From NCBI RefSeq assembly GCF_003846445.2, contig NZ_CP030139.2:310001-374000 (forward strand): a DNA stretch of 64,000 nt, read 5' to 3'. The position numbers and the translations under genes were made by a program. Positions 46,587-56,045 of the stretch are shown here, piece after piece (within the stretch, counting starts at the first letter, position 1; the number at the start of each line of letters is the position of its first letter). Source of the DNA: Synechococcus elongatus PCC 11801. GTDB taxonomy: Bacteria; Cyanobacteriota; Cyanobacteriia; Synechococcales; Synechococcaceae. The notes under the pieces are model-generated. The model searched no databases and was not told where the DNA came from. It saw nothing but the letters and a program-made list of their open reading frames with translations.

Positions 46587-46774
46587 TTATTTGCAGCTTC
46601 AGACGGCTCAGCCTGGCAAAGGTTCCCTGCTATGGGGTCATCGTGCCATGTCACCAAGGGGTTGAGCGATGAGCCAGAGCCAGTCCTTGGGCAGTCCCCT
46701 AACCGATCCAGCGCGATCGCTGGGCTTAGCTCATCGGTCGATCGCCTCATCACGATCGACAAGATGACCAGTTA

Positions 46775-47302
46775 TCAATCGTCGGGGGCCAACATTTGCA
46801 ACAGCGGTGCAACTTGGAGCAAGAGCGGTTGGCGTTCAAGGTTGTCACGGCTGCTGGAGGCAGACGATCGCAGCCCAAAACCAAGGGAGATCGCCTCACT
46901 GACCCGCGCAGCAATCAGGGTTTGATACTGCTCTAACCCCAACTGGCGCACCGATTGGGCCTGCTCGAGACTGCTGGCGTAGAGCGGCGGTAGACGGTTC
47001 AGCGCATGCACCACGATCGCGGGCAAATCGAGGGTGACGTCTTCTCGCAACTCAAAGGCACTGACCTGGGCGATCGCCTCCGAAAAGACGAGTTCTTCCA
47101 TCAAGTTGAAGAGCTGCTGCCGGGGCATGACGATCACTTCACCGCTGCGCAGCGCCCCGATCAATCGCCGTAGAGCCAGCTGCTGCAATTCAGATAAGGC
47201 CGTTGCCTGCTCACAGATGCGGTTGACCCCCGCTTCGAGGGCAGGCGTTAGGAAACCCAACCGTAGGGCTTCATCAACGCATTGCTCTAAAGCGATCGCC
47301 AT
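46775..47302 (-). CDS. comFB: ComFB-family protein (cyclic di-nucleotide receptor type)
   Basis: A 175-residue protein whose central part (NLMEELVFSEAI, later VVHALNRLPPLYASSLEQAQ) is diagnostic of the late-competence ComFB family. Cyanobacterial members (CdgR) have been reported to bind c-di-GMP and/or c-di-AMP and to affect cell size or motility. The start ATG at 47302 overlaps the TGA of the upstream peptidase gene as ATGA, which decides it over a TTG or ATG further up. With hfq two genes upstream this forms a possible signalling/competence group. Confidence 0.82.
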   Translation of the reverse strand: MAIALEQCVDEALRLGFLTPALEAGVNRICEQATALSELQQLALRRLIGALRSGEVIVMPRQQLFNLMEELVFSEAIAQVSAFELREDVTLDLPAIVVHALNRLPPLYASSLEQAQSVRQLGLEQYQTLIAARVSEAISLGFGLRSSASSSRDNLERQPLLLQVAPLLQMLAPDD

Positions 47303-48153
47303 CAGTTCAGCCCTCCCTGTAGCCATGGAGTGGGATCGACCGACTCACCCAGCACGTAGAAGCCCCAGTGCAGGTGAGGACCCGTTGAAGCTCCGGTATT
47401 GCCAACCGTTCCGATCACTTCGCCGGCCTGCACGAACTGTCCTTCACGGACATTGATGCGATTGAGGTGAATCAGGATGCTGGCAATGCCCTGACCATGA
47501 TCGATACCGACCGTGTTGCCATGCACCTCAAAGCCTTGCTGCTCATAACCGACGAGAGCCACTCGGCCAGCCGCAGGCGCTCGGACAGGTGTCCCCGTGG
47601 CATCGGCATAGTCTAGGCCACGGTGGAAATAGTCTTCTGCAAAAACGCCGTTGTAGTAGCGCCGCACACCATAGACCGTTGAAATGCGACCGGGCGCTGG
47701 TCGCCGTAGAGGACCGTTCCAAAACAATTCTGGCGTCACCAGTGCTTTGAACTCAGCTACGCGATCGAACTCCAAATCAGTCCCCAGATTGGACTTGCCG
47801 GGGGGTAGCCAAATGCGCTGTACCGGAAAACTGCGCCGTGCCACTTCGATGGGAATGCGCCGCTCTTGGGTGGTGCCTTGCACGGTCAGCAGATAGCCGC
47901 CCGGCTTGAGTAGGGGGGTGGTGGGAATCAAGGCGCGATACTGGCCCGCCCCGATCGCAAAGACTGGGACCTCGCGAGGGCCAAACCGAACTTGGGGCGG
48001 TGTCTCGGCAGAGGACTGAATTTTGACCTGCAGGGTGTCGCCTTGACGGGGCGCTATCGGCGTCACCGTTGCCGTCAGCACATCGGTGGGCTGCACAATC
48101 ACGGGCGTGAGCGCCACCACGGAGAGAAACGAGGGGAGCAGAGGACGCAGCAT
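47302..48153 (-). CDS. M23-family peptidoglycan endopeptidase (secreted)
   Basis: A 284-residue protein from MLRPLLPSFLSVVALTPVIV at 48153, which looks like a signal peptide; an earlier start at 48183 is possible. A beta domain of about 120 residues is followed by the LytM catalytic domain, with zinc ligands in DYFHRGLDYADATGTPVRAP, then GIASILIHLNRINVREGQFV and the HLHWGFYV motif. All H/D positions expected for an active M23 enzyme seem present. It cuts peptide cross-links in the periplasm. It lies between hfq (81 bases upstream) and comFB (four-base overlap). Confidence 0.92.
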   Translation of the reverse strand: MLRPLLPSFLSVVALTPVIVQPTDVLTATVTPIAPRQGDTLQVKIQSSAETPPQVRFGPREVPVFAIGAGQYRALIPTTPLLKPGGYLLTVQGTTQERRIPIEVARRSFPVQRIWLPPGKSNLGTDLEFDRVAEFKALVTPELFWNGPLRRPAPGRISTVYGVRRYYNGVFAEDYFHRGLDYADATGTPVRAPAAGRVALVGYEQQGFEVHGNTVGIDHGQGIASILIHLNRINVREGQFVQAGEVIGTVGNTGASTGPHLHWGFYVLGESVDPTPWLQGGLN

Positions 48154-48234
48154 GAGAGGGTTCCCGATTGCGTGAGCAAGCAAAGATTCAGCGAAAGCTC
48201 AGGGCAGTGAGGGCATAGAAGGCAGCGATCGCCC

Positions 48235-48447
48235 CTAGCTCAGCGGTCGCAGGAAAACCAACGCCGATCGCCAGAGAATGATCGTTTCTCCCTGTTGGGT
48301 ATTGAGGCAGAGGCAGTCAGGATCCTGCCAAGCCAGACGCGCTTGCCAGACATCACCACTGCTGAGTTTGACTTCTAGCAACACCTGTTCGCGGATGTAC
48401 TGCTGCAGAAGTCGAACACTGGGCAGGCTGGTATCGAGCAAGGCCAC
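48235..48447 (-). CDS. hfq: Hfq-like Sm protein (cyanobacterial type)
   Basis: The GTG start at 48447 gives (M)ALLDTSLPSVRLLQQYIREQ and about 70 residues, the length of Synechocystis Hfq; a TTG at 48522 would add 25 untypical residues. The Sm1 region VLLEVKLSSGDVWQARLAWQ and Sm2 region ETIILWRSALVFLRPL match cyanobacterial Hfq. In these organisms Hfq binds the pilus ATPase PilB and is needed for pili, motility and, in S. elongatus, competence, instead of acting as a general sRNA chaperone. It is divergent from dapF and heads the hfq-M23-comFB group. Confidence 0.85.
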   Translation of the reverse strand: MALLDTSLPSVRLLQQYIREQVLLEVKLSSGDVWQARLAWQDPDCLCLNTQQGETIILWRSALVFLRPLS

Positions 48448-48569
48448 AGAAATTGCATGGAGCGCTAGCGACCGCAGCTTAACACCCCTGCCTGGGCTCT
48501 GCAGCCATTCCTGCGAATCCAAGCCCGCGATCGCCGTAGGATCAAAGAACTTCTTTGTCCCCAGCGGTT

Positions 48570-49412
48570 ATGACTCTGCAGTTCGCGAAGTATCACGGTC
48601 TTGGCAACGATTTCATATTGGTAGACAACCGTGAGTCTGGGGAACCGAAACTAACGCCTGAACAGGCCGTGCAAATCTGCGATCGCAATTTTGGGGTCGG
48701 AGCAGATGGCGTCATTTTCGCCCTGCCCGGCACTAGCTGCAGCGACTACGTGATGCGGATTTTCAACTCCGACGGCTCGGAGCCAGAAATGTGCGGCAAT
48801 GGCATTCGCTGTCTGGCCAAGTTCCTGAGCGAACTAGATGGCGGTGCTCAATCGCGCTACCGCATTGCCACGGGCGCGGGGCTAATTGTGCCGGAGCTGA
48901 CGGAGACAGGACTCGTCACCGTTGATATGGGACCGGCTTACCTGAAACCCGCTGAAATTCCAACGACGCTGGCAGGTGACGGCGATCGCGTTGTTGAAGC
49001 TGAGCTGGAAGTGGGCGATCGCGTTTGGAAAGTCACGACGGTCAGCATGGGCAATCCCCATTGCATCACCTTCGTAGACGATGTTGCGGCTATTCCACTC
49101 GCTGAGATTGGGCCGCTGTTTGAGCACCATCCTGTCTTTCCCCAGCGCACTAACACCGAGTTTGTGGAAGTTGTGCGCCCCGACTACCTGAAGATGCGGG
49201 TTTGGGAACGAGGGGCTGGGGCAACCTTGGCCTGTGGCACGGGCGCTTGCGCGACTTTGGTTGCTGCTGTCCTGACGGGGCGGAGCGATCGCCAAGCGAC
49301 GGTAGAGCTACCCGGTGGGCCGCTGCAGATCGAGTGGCATGAAGATGACCATCTGTTCATGACTGGCCCGGCAGTACGGGTGTTCAGCGGTAGCATGGAG
49401 CTAGCTGCCTAG
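48570..49412 (+). CDS. dapF: Diaminopimelate epimerase
   Basis: Converts LL- to meso-diaminopimelate for lysine and peptidoglycan. The start at 48570 gives [20 protein letters not shown] and 280 residues. The two catalytic cysteines lie in [15 protein letters not shown] and [17 protein letters not shown], typical of the PLP-independent racemase fold. NRNFG-type and [20 protein letters not shown] segments complete the substrate site. It runs directly into the small Cys-rich gene (12 bases) and likely shares its transcript. Confidence 0.96.
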   Translation: MTLQFAKYHGLGNDFILVDNRESGEPKLTPEQAVQICDRNFGVGADGVIFALPGTSCSDYVMRIFNSDGSEPEMCGNGIRCLAKFLSELDGGAQSRYRIATGAGLIVPELTETGLVTVDMGPAYLKPAEIPTTLAGDGDRVVEAELEVGDRVWKVTTVSMGNPHCITFVDDVAAIPLAEIGPLFEHHPVFPQRTNTEFVEVVRPDYLKMRVWERGAGATLACGTGACATLVAAVLTGRSDRQATVELPGGPLQIEWHEDDHLFMTGPAVRVFSGSMELAA

Positions 49413-49424
49413 TTGCTACCAACG

Positions 49425-49670
49425 ATGTCAGAGCCTGCCCGCGTTAATTGTGCCGTGGACTGTGTGGAGGGATGCGTCTTGGGCGAGCAATGCCCAGGTC
49501 GGCCGTTCCAGCAAGAGGCCGAGCGTTTCATCCGCGAGACTCCCCTTGATCAGATGTTGGACATTGCGGCAGAAGCAGTGCGGCGGCGGCAGCTAGAACG
49601 CTTGGCAGGCGGCAGCAGCGGGCCGCAGTGGGTGTTCCCCGAAGATGGCATTCAGCCGGATGGTTTCTAA
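49425..49670 (+). CDS. Small cysteine-rich protein, unknown function
   Basis: From ATG at 49425 an 81-residue protein begins MSEPARVNCAVDCVEGCVLG. Four cysteines lie in the first 25 residues with spacing CX3CX3CX5C; the rest is a helix rich in E/R (AAEAVRRRQLERL) and a polar tail. There is no signal peptide. The clustered cysteines suggest metal or Fe-S binding, but this is inference. It sits between dapF (12 bases) and the cysteine desulfurase (52 bases), which suits an Fe-S or sulfur-transfer partner. I recognise no named family. Confidence 0.7.
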   Translation: MSEPARVNCAVDCVEGCVLGEQCPGRPFQQEAERFIRETPLDQMLDIAAEAVRRRQLERLAGGSSGPQWVFPEDGIQPDGF

Positions 49671-49722
49671 CCTGCTGATTGGCTCCAGTTCCGTCAATCA
49701 AGGGCGGTGAGGACAGACTGCT

Positions 49723-50883
49723 ATGTCAACCTATCTGGACTACAGCGCCACGACACCGATGCGCCCGGAGGTGTTGGAGCGCTTCACGGCCGTTGCCCAA
49801 GAGCAATGGGGAAACGCAGCCAGTCTGCACCAGTGGGGGAATCGGGCGGCCCTGGTGCTAGAGCGATCGCGCCAGCAAGTCGCGTCTCTGATTCAGGCTG
49901 AACCGGAGGCGATTGCCTTTACATCGGGTGGCACGGAGTCGGATAACTGGGCGATTCTTAGCCCCTACCTGGCCGATCCACAACCGGGACACCTGATTAT
50001 TTCTGCGATTGAGCATTCCGCGATCGCACGCCCTGCCGCTTGGTTAGAGGAGCGCGGCTGGCAGATCACGCGCTTACCCGTCGACTGCCATGGTCGGATC
50101 CATCCAGCCGACCTCACGAGTGCCATTCGACCCAACACGCGCCTGATCTCGGTGATCTGGGGTCAAAGTGAAGTCGGGACGTTGCAGCCGATCGCTGAAT
50201 TAGCCGCGATCGCCCATGAGCATGGCATTCTCTTCCACACGGACGCGGTGCAGGTGGCGGGACGCCTACTGATCGATGTCCAGCGGTTGCCGATCGATCT
50301 GCTCTCGCTCTCCAGCCATAAGTTGTATGGGCCGCAAGGTGTAGGGGCGCTCTACATTCGACCTGGCCTGACGATTCCGCCGTTGTTGCAGGGCGGCAAT
50401 CAGGAAGGTGGCCTGCGATCGGGTACTCCACCTGTGCCTGCGATCGCGGCCTTTGGCGAAGCAGCCCAGCTTGCCGCAGCAGAACTGCCGTCGGAAAGGT
50501 TGCGTCTACAACAGCTGCGAGATCGCCTCATCGCTCTTCTGTCCGCAGAGTCTCGTTTGAAACTGACTGGCGATCCAGTGCAGCGCTTGCCCCATCACGT
50601 CAGTGTTGTGGTGCGCGGAGGCGGCAGTGGAACTGGTCAACAACTGGTGCGAGCCATGAACCGGCTGGGCTTTGGCATCAGTGCTGGCTCTGCTTGCAAT
50701 AGTGGCCGCAGTCAACCCAGTCCAGTTCTACTAGCCATGGGGTATAGTCCCCAAGAAGCCTTGGCAGGCATTCGTTTCAGCCTGGGTCGCTCGACTCAAA
50801 TGGCGGACATCGAAGCGGCTGCGATCGCCCTGCGATCGGCGCTGCACAGTTTGCCCCAAGCCTCGTTGTTGTCTCCAGCCTGA
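49723..50883 (+). CDS. Cysteine desulfurase (NifS/IscS class)
   Basis: A PLP enzyme releasing sulfur from cysteine, 386 residues. It opens with YLDYSATTPMRPEVLERF. The PLP lysine is in SLSSHKLYGPQGVGALYI, and the histidine in ISAIEHSAIARPA stacks on the cofactor. The active-site cysteine lies in FGISAGSACNSGRSQPSPVL, in a long flexible loop as in class I enzymes. It matches IscS/NifS rather than SufS. The small Cys-rich gene precedes it, and the DUF1995 gene follows one base after its stop. Confidence 0.95.
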   Translation: MSTYLDYSATTPMRPEVLERFTAVAQEQWGNAASLHQWGNRAALVLERSRQQVASLIQAEPEAIAFTSGGTESDNWAILSPYLADPQPGHLIISAIEHSAIARPAAWLEERGWQITRLPVDCHGRIHPADLTSAIRPNTRLISVIWGQSEVGTLQPIAELAAIAHEHGILFHTDAVQVAGRLLIDVQRLPIDLLSLSSHKLYGPQGVGALYIRPGLTIPPLLQGGNQEGGLRSGTPPVPAIAAFGEAAQLAAAELPSERLRLQQLRDRLIALLSAESRLKLTGDPVQRLPHHVSVVVRGGGSGTGQQLVRAMNRLGFGISAGSACNSGRSQPSPVLLAMGYSPQEALAGIRFSLGRSTQMADIEAAAIALRSALHSLPQASLLSPA

Positions 50884-50884
50884 G

Positions 50885-51643
50885 ATGAGTGCCTCTATGC
50901 TGGCTTTTCCCGCCGATCTTGAAACTGCCGTTGAACAGGCGAAGGACGCTGCACAGCAAGCCCTTGCTGCTGGATTGACCCGCATTCAGGTCGATCTGGC
51001 GATCCCGGAGCTCAAAATTCAGCCGATCGCCTGGCAGTTTCTGCAGGCTTTTGTGGATCGAGAAGCCAAGCTGCGGGTCTTCTTCCCCGATCCCGGTGCG
51101 GCTGCCCTCGCGCGGCGCGATTGGGGCGAGCTGCCATTTGCTGTGCGCGGTATGGAAGAGCTGAAGGCGGCAGTGCAGCCCGAGGAAGAACTCTTCATCT
51201 TCATTGAGCCCTCGTCTGTCGAAGTTCAGCGATTAGAACAGCTCTGCCAAGAGATTGGCGATCGCCCTGTGATTCTCTTGAATCCGCGCTTGGAAGATGT
51301 AGCCACGATTGGGATTGGCTACGCCGCACGTCAACTGCGGGAACGCTTCTTGAACCAGTGGCAGTCGGCTTACTATCTCTCGCCCTTGGAAGGAGCTGCC
51401 ATCTTTCATGCCTATCCGCAGCGGTGGCAAGTTTGGCAAGAGACAGAGAACGACTACGAACTCCTGCAGGAATATGACCAGCGTCCTAACGGGGAAGATC
51501 TCGATCGCCTCTTTGCGGGTCTTGCAGCGGTCGATGTCGATGCCCCTATTGGCGTGGCTGCACCGGCTGCCACCGCAAGTCGGCCAAATCGCGGGGGGCT
51601 CCTGAACGAGTTACAGCGTTTTCTCCGAGCCCTTGGGAGCTAA
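50885..51643 (+). CDS. DUF1995 family protein
   Basis: A 252-residue soluble protein starting one base after the cysteine desulfurase stop. Segments such as FPADLETAVEQAKDAAQQAL, RVFFPDPGAAALARRDWGE and LNPRLEDVATIGIGYAARQL match the cyanobacterial/plastid DUF1995 family, which includes plant LPA3 (photosystem II assembly) and related proteins. The C-terminus after residue 200 is low complexity then helical (GLLNELQRFLRAL). Function in cyanobacteria is not established. Translational coupling to the upstream desulfurase is likely from spacing. Confidence 0.8.
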   Translation: MSASMLAFPADLETAVEQAKDAAQQALAAGLTRIQVDLAIPELKIQPIAWQFLQAFVDREAKLRVFFPDPGAAALARRDWGELPFAVRGMEELKAAVQPEEELFIFIEPSSVEVQRLEQLCQEIGDRPVILLNPRLEDVATIGIGYAARQLRERFLNQWQSAYYLSPLEGAAIFHAYPQRWQVWQETENDYELLQEYDQRPNGEDLDRLFAGLAAVDVDAPIGVAAPAATASRPNRGGLLNELQRFLRALGS

Positions 51644-51649
51644 CCAAAC

Positions 51650-52405
51650 ATGGCAGGGCGGCGGCTAATCATTGGCGATGTGCACGGACATTACCGCAGT
51701 CTTTACCGCCTGCTGGAGCTAGCTGAGCCCGATGCAGAGGATCAGGTCTATTGTCTGGGCGATTTGATCGATCGCGGCCCCGACAGTGCCAAGGTGATCG
51801 CGCTGGTGCGGTCGCAGGGCTACGTCAGCCTCATGGGCAACCACGAGCATTTGCTCTCCCAAGTACTGGCCTTTCCCGAGTTACCCGAGTTGCGCTTGCA
51901 TTGGTTTCAAGCAGGCGGTCAGGCCACTCTATCCAGCTTTGGTAGCTGGGAAGCCTTGGCAGAACTGCAGCCGTGGCTGCAACAGCTACCGCTCTATCTG
52001 GATTTAGGCGAGATTTGGCTGGTCCATGCGGGTGTCGATCCAGACCTGCCCTTGAGTCGCCAAAATGCCAATGAGTTCTGCTGGATCCGCGATCGCTTTC
52101 TGATGCAGACTCGCCCCTTCTTTACTAACAAAACCATCCTCGTTGGCCACACCATCACCTGCACCATGAATGGCATTCAGCCTGGCTACCTTGCGGCTGG
52201 CGCTGGTTGGTTGGGACTCGACACCGGCGTTTATCATCCCAGCAGTGGCTGGCTGACAGCCCTAGATTGGGACAATCAGCGGGTCTTCCAAGTCCATGCC
52301 CATGGGGACGCCACCCAGATCTACGACTTGTCAGATCGGGTTCAAACCGTGACGCCTCAACAACTGGCGACTCGGCGATCGCTGCTGCGGCAACCGCGAG
52401 CCTAG
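51650..52405 (+). CDS. PPP-family metallophosphatase (serine/threonine or Ap4A type)
   Basis: A 251-residue phosphoesterase with all PPP signatures: IIGDVHGHYRSLYRLLELAE, CLGDLIDRGPDSAKVI, LMGNHEHLL, then VHAGVD and LVGHTI for the second metal-binding half. The compact size fits bacterial PrpA/ApaH-like enzymes. It may dephosphorylate proteins or hydrolyse Ap4A; the sequence does not settle which. It starts seven bases after the DUF1995 stop, so the group from dapF to DUF4330 reads as a rightward run. Confidence 0.92.
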   Translation: MAGRRLIIGDVHGHYRSLYRLLELAEPDAEDQVYCLGDLIDRGPDSAKVIALVRSQGYVSLMGNHEHLLSQVLAFPELPELRLHWFQAGGQATLSSFGSWEALAELQPWLQQLPLYLDLGEIWLVHAGVDPDLPLSRQNANEFCWIRDRFLMQTRPFFTNKTILVGHTITCTMNGIQPGYLAAGAGWLGLDTGVYHPSSGWLTALDWDNQRVFQVHAHGDATQIYDLSDRVQTVTPQQLATRRSLLRQPRA

Positions 52406-52449
52406 GCAACCGCACGGTAAAATAGCGCCCGACACTTCAGGGTTCCAGC

Positions 52450-52983
52450 ATGGCTATTCTCGATTCCCAAGGTCGTCTTTTTGGCCGCATAAGCCTGATC
52501 GATCTGGGTGCTGGAATCATCTTGGTGGCTGCGATCGCCGGTATTTTTCTCTCGCCAACCCTGACGACTTCGGTGGCGCAAGTCAGCGGCCAACGCCAGT
52601 CCCTACAAGTGGATGTGATGATTCGCGGCCTCACCGCTCGCAACCCCACGGCGCTGTTTGCTGGGATTGAGAAAGAAGCCAAAACCAATTTGATCATCCG
52701 CAATCAACCCTACGGCCAGATCGACTTGGTGAGCATTCAGCCTCTACCCCGCACAGTTCTCGTTCCCCAGCCAGATGGAGGGGTCAAGGCCCTGCCCGAT
52801 CCGCGCCCTGAACAGTCCTACACCAGCGACACGATCATTACCTTGGCGGGGCAGGCACAACCGACGCCCGATGGCTATGTCTTTGGCAACGTCAAGCTGA
52901 AGGTGGGCACCCCGATTGAGCTGGAAGGTAAGAACTACCGGTTTGGCGGCAGTGTCATTGATATTCGTCCGGTTCAACCCTGA
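52450..52983 (+). CDS. DUF4330 domain membrane-anchored protein
   Basis: A 177-residue protein with a conserved N-terminus [20 protein letters not shown] and one hydrophobic anchor ([15 protein letters not shown], residues about 20-34). A soluble part of about 140 residues follows, in which [16 protein letters not shown] and [20 protein letters not shown] are family-like. DUF4330 is frequent in cyanobacteria and has no assigned role. It is 44 bases after the phosphatase gene and nine before fni. Confidence 0.85.
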   Translation: MAILDSQGRLFGRISLIDLGAGIILVAAIAGIFLSPTLTTSVAQVSGQRQSLQVDVMIRGLTARNPTALFAGIEKEAKTNLIIRNQPYGQIDLVSIQPLPRTVLVPQPDGGVKALPDPRPEQSYTSDTIITLAGQAQPTPDGYVFGNVKLKVGTPIELEGKNYRFGGSVIDIRPVQP

Positions 52984-52991
52984 GTAAGCCT

Positions 52992-54038
52992 GTGAACCTT
53001 CCGATCGCGGCTGACTCGTCCCTGCCCCAACGCAAAGCAGAGCATCTGCAGCTTTGTCTTGCCCCTGACGTCGAAAGCCCAGAAGTCACAACGGGTCTAG
53101 AGCGCTATCGCTTTCAGCATTGCGCCCTCCCGAATTTGAGTCTGCAGTCCTTAGATCTCAGCACTCAGTTTTTGGGGCGATCGCTGGGGGCACCGCTGCT
53201 GATCTCGTCGATGACGGGTGGCACTGCCGCTGCCCAGCTAATCAACCGTCGCCTCGCGATCGCGGCTCAAAAGTACCGCCTAGCCATGGGGGTGGGTTCC
53301 CAGCGGGTGATGCTGCGGCAGCCTGAAACCACCTCGACTTTTGACGTGCGAGATCTGGCACCGGATATTCTGCTGCTGGCTAACCTTGGCGCGGTGCAGC
53401 TCAACTATGGCGTCACGCTGGCAGATGCCCAGCAACTTGTCGATCGCCTTGGAGCCGATGCGCTGATCCTGCATCTCAATCCGTTGCAGGAATGTATTCA
53501 AGCAGAAGGCGATACAGACTTTCGCGGGCTTCTGGCTCGGATTGGGGAACTCTGTGCAGGCTTGAACGTCCCGGTCATCGTCAAAGAAGTGGGCAATGGT
53601 CTCTCGGCACCTGTGGCAGAGCAACTGTTATCAGTCGGGGTGGCTGCGTTAGATGTCGCTGGTGCAGGTGGCACCTCCTGGGCGCGGGTAGAGGGCCAAC
53701 GTGCTGCTGATCCTCTGTTGCGTCGTCTAGGCGATCGCTTTGGCGATTGGGGCATTCCCACAGCGGAGAGTTTACAGCAGGTACGCCAGGTCAGTGCTTC
53801 GGTTCCACTGATTGCCTCCGGCGGTATTCGCCACGGGCTCGACGCGGCTAAGGCGATCGCCCTCGGAGCGGACCTCGTGGGCTTAGCGCGCCCCTTCTTG
53901 GTCGCTGCAGACCAGTCGGAAGAGGCACTGGATCGATGGATTACCGAGTTATTGGCCGAGCTACGCATCGTGCGCTTCTGCACCGACAGTCCCGACTGGG
54001 CGGCGCTGCAGCGTCCGGGTGTCTTGCTGCCCTGCTGA
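52992..54038 (+). CDS. fni: Type 2 isopentenyl-diphosphate delta-isomerase
   Basis: FMN-dependent enzyme interconverting IPP and DMAPP for carotenoid, chlorophyll and quinone precursors. It starts with GTG at 52992 and has 348 residues. Core motifs are [78 protein letters not shown] and [18 protein letters not shown]. The last 103 bases overlap the dacB gene in another frame. It replaces Idi1, as usual in cyanobacteria. Confidence 0.96.
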   Translation: MNLPIAADSSLPQRKAEHLQLCLAPDVESPEVTTGLERYRFQHCALPNLSLQSLDLSTQFLGRSLGAPLLISSMTGGTAAAQLINRRLAIAAQKYRLAMGVGSQRVMLRQPETTSTFDVRDLAPDILLLANLGAVQLNYGVTLADAQQLVDRLGADALILHLNPLQECIQAEGDTDFRGLLARIGELCAGLNVPVIVKEVGNGLSAPVAEQLLSVGVAALDVAGAGGTSWARVEGQRAADPLLRRLGDRFGDWGIPTAESLQQVRQVSASVPLIASGGIRHGLDAAKAIALGADLVGLARPFLVAADQSEEALDRWITELLAELRIVRFCTDSPDWAALQRPGVLLPC

Positions 54039-55393
54039 TCAGTTCGCCAGCTTGGAGCTTTTGTCCGGCAGCTCTGCCAGCACGACTGGAAACCCTACTC
54101 CGACAAGACCGCTCGATCCGCTGGAGTATTGCGATCGCGGATTTAGAGGGGCGATCGCTGTTCCGCTACCGGGCTACGGAAGCGCTGATTCCGGCGTCGA
54201 ATCAAAAACTGCTCACGACGATCGCTGCACTCAAGCAGCTAGGCTCCGAGGCTCGTTTGCAAACCCGACTCTGGCTCCAGTCCAGCCAGCAGGTTTTGAT
54301 TCTGGAAGGCGCCGGTGATCCCAGCTTTAATCGCACGGGCATCGATGCGTTAGCGGCGGCTGTTCCGCGCGATCGCTACAGCCAATTGATCGGTCTGGAT
54401 GATCCCCCAAGTGGCTACTGGCCAGCGGCTTGGTCTGCGCTTGACCGACAACAGGGCTATGGTGCTCCACTGAACCGCCTGATTTTGCTGGAAAATGCCC
54501 ATCAGCTCACGCTCCAACCCCGTGCCTTGGGTCAACCGCTGGGGGTGATCTGGGAAGACCCCTTGGATAGCCAGCGTTGGCAAGTCCGCAACCGATCGCG
54601 GACTGTTGCTAGTCAAGCCGCTGAATTTATCAATCTAGATCGCGATCCGCTGCGGCCAATCTTGACTGTGGCGGGGCAATTGCGCGTTGGCTCGGAATCA
54701 GAGCCCGTGGCGATCGCGGCTACCCAACCGGGTCAGCGCTTTCTGGAAGCCTTTCAACGGCGGCTACAGTCTGCCGGTAGTTCAGTCGAGACGGTTCGTC
54801 TCCAAACCAGTTGGCCCAGTGGCGATCGCACACTCTTAACCACAGTGGACTCGCCACCCTTGCGTGAGTTGATCCGCACCACCAATGAGGACAGTCAAAA
54901 TCTCTATGCGGAAGCGTTGTTGCGCTGGCTGGGACGGGAGGGGCAACCGGATCCGGTTCGCGATCGCCGTGCAGCGGATCAAGCAGAACTGCGCCAATCC
55001 CTGCAAGCGATCGGAATTTCGACAGCAGGATTAGTGGTGGATGACGGCTCTGGCCTGTCGCGTCGTAATCGAGTCAGTGCCCAGACCTTGCTGGAAGCCT
55101 TACTCTGGCAAGCTCAGCAGCCCACGAATCAGACCCTACGCGCCTCCCTGCCGATCGCAGGCTCTGGTGGTACGCTGCGCCGTCGCTTTACGAACAGCCC
55201 ACTTCGTGGACGGGTTCAAGCAAAAACTGGTTTTCTAACAGGCGCAGCAGGACTCTCGGGGTTTGCCGATTTACCGAACTACGGCCCGATCGCCTTCAGC
55301 ATCTTGGCCAATCAACCCAATGCCACGAACCTCGGTAGCCGCATCGATCGCTTGGTGAATGCTATGGCGCCACTCTCCCGCTGCGATCGCTAA
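53936..55393 (+). CDS. dacB: D-alanyl-D-alanine carboxypeptidase/endopeptidase (PBP4 type)
   Basis: A 485-residue penicillin-binding protein. The start ATG at 53936 (AGAGG ten bases upstream) is needed to include the signal peptide: a basic stretch, then [14 protein letters not shown]; no later ATG, GTG or TTG keeps it. The motifs are [20 protein letters not shown] with the SxxK serine, a Ser-Asn-type [17 protein letters not shown] and [18 protein letters not shown] with KTG. The long insertion domain (about 120-300) is that of the PBP4/DacB group. It overlaps fni by 103 bases, which is unusual. It trims or cleaves cross-links in the periplasmic peptidoglycan. Confidence 0.9.
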   Translation: MDYRVIGRATHRALLHRQSRLGGAAASGCLAALLISSPAWSFCPAALPARLETLLRQDRSIRWSIAIADLEGRSLFRYRATEALIPASNQKLLTTIAALKQLGSEARLQTRLWLQSSQQVLILEGAGDPSFNRTGIDALAAAVPRDRYSQLIGLDDPPSGYWPAAWSALDRQQGYGAPLNRLILLENAHQLTLQPRALGQPLGVIWEDPLDSQRWQVRNRSRTVASQAAEFINLDRDPLRPILTVAGQLRVGSESEPVAIAATQPGQRFLEAFQRRLQSAGSSVETVRLQTSWPSGDRTLLTTVDSPPLRELIRTTNEDSQNLYAEALLRWLGREGQPDPVRDRRAADQAELRQSLQAIGISTAGLVVDDGSGLSRRNRVSAQTLLEALLWQAQQPTNQTLRASLPIAGSGGTLRRRFTNSPLRGRVQAKTGFLTGAAGLSGFADLPNYGPIAFSILANQPNATNLGSRIDRLVNAMAPLSRCDR

Positions 55394-55398
55394 AGGGA

Positions 55399-56004
55399 TC
55401 ACGAGCGACAGATAGCAACGCCTCCATCTGAATTGCTGATGGGGTTATCAACACTACAAGGACAATAAGCAAGAGCAGGAGGGATGACTTCCGTTTGTTT
55501 GACGAGGCGGTTATTGTTGTCGCGATCGCGATAGTTGAGGACTAATACTGTTTGCTGACTAGTGTCGAGGTCTTGATCAATCCGAGAGCCTTGCAAAATA
55601 CCACGATTATTGGGCCATCCATTCTCATTAAATGCTGGCAACTGTGCTGCGATCGCTTCAGCAAAGCTGGGAGTGCTACTTGGATTGCACAATGTTTGCA
55701 GGGTGACAGAGCCAGCACAGGAGTTTTCTAAATCATAGTTGTTGTCACTCGCGCGACATAGTTGATTCGCGATCGCTCTCGCTTGTTCTACATCTGACAC
55801 AATACGACTACTTGTGAACTGATTAACACGACTAAAGCTACTAGTTTGCGCCGTAATTTGAATGGCACCAACTGTTCCTGTAGCTACAATTGTCAGCAAA
55901 ATAGCACTGACCAGAACCTCAACAATTGAACTCCCTTGATGTGACCTACAACGCTGATAATATGATTGTTGATGTCGATACAATCGATGAGAAAAGAATT
56001 TCAT
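55399..56004 (-). CDS. Type IV prepilin-like protein (minor pilin, PilV-like)
   Basis: A 201-residue protein with a 24-residue basic leader then SIVEVLVSAILLTIVATGTV, the hydrophobic prepilin helix. The cleavage site is after the Gly in HQGSSIVE, with Glu at about position +5. The soluble part has four spaced cysteines able to form disulfides, and ends PCSVDNPISNSDGGVAICRS. It lies 42 bases downstream of the larger pilin-like gene and converges with dacB. It still carries three HIP1 octamers. It is a probable minor pilin for type IV pili or DNA uptake; processing by PilD, encoded 1.9 kb away, is likely. Confidence 0.85.
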   Translation of the reverse strand: MKFFSHRLYRHQQSYYQRCRSHQGSSIVEVLVSAILLTIVATGTVGAIQITAQTSSFSRVNQFTSSRIVSDVEQARAIANQLCRASDNNYDLENSCAGSVTLQTLCNPSSTPSFAEAIAAQLPAFNENGWPNNRGILQGSRIDQDLDTSQQTVLVLNYRDRDNNNRLVKQTEVIPPALAYCPCSVDNPISNSDGGVAICRS

Positions 56005-56045
56005 GTCAGTACAAGAATTATTTGATCAAATGAGTTGACCCAGAG

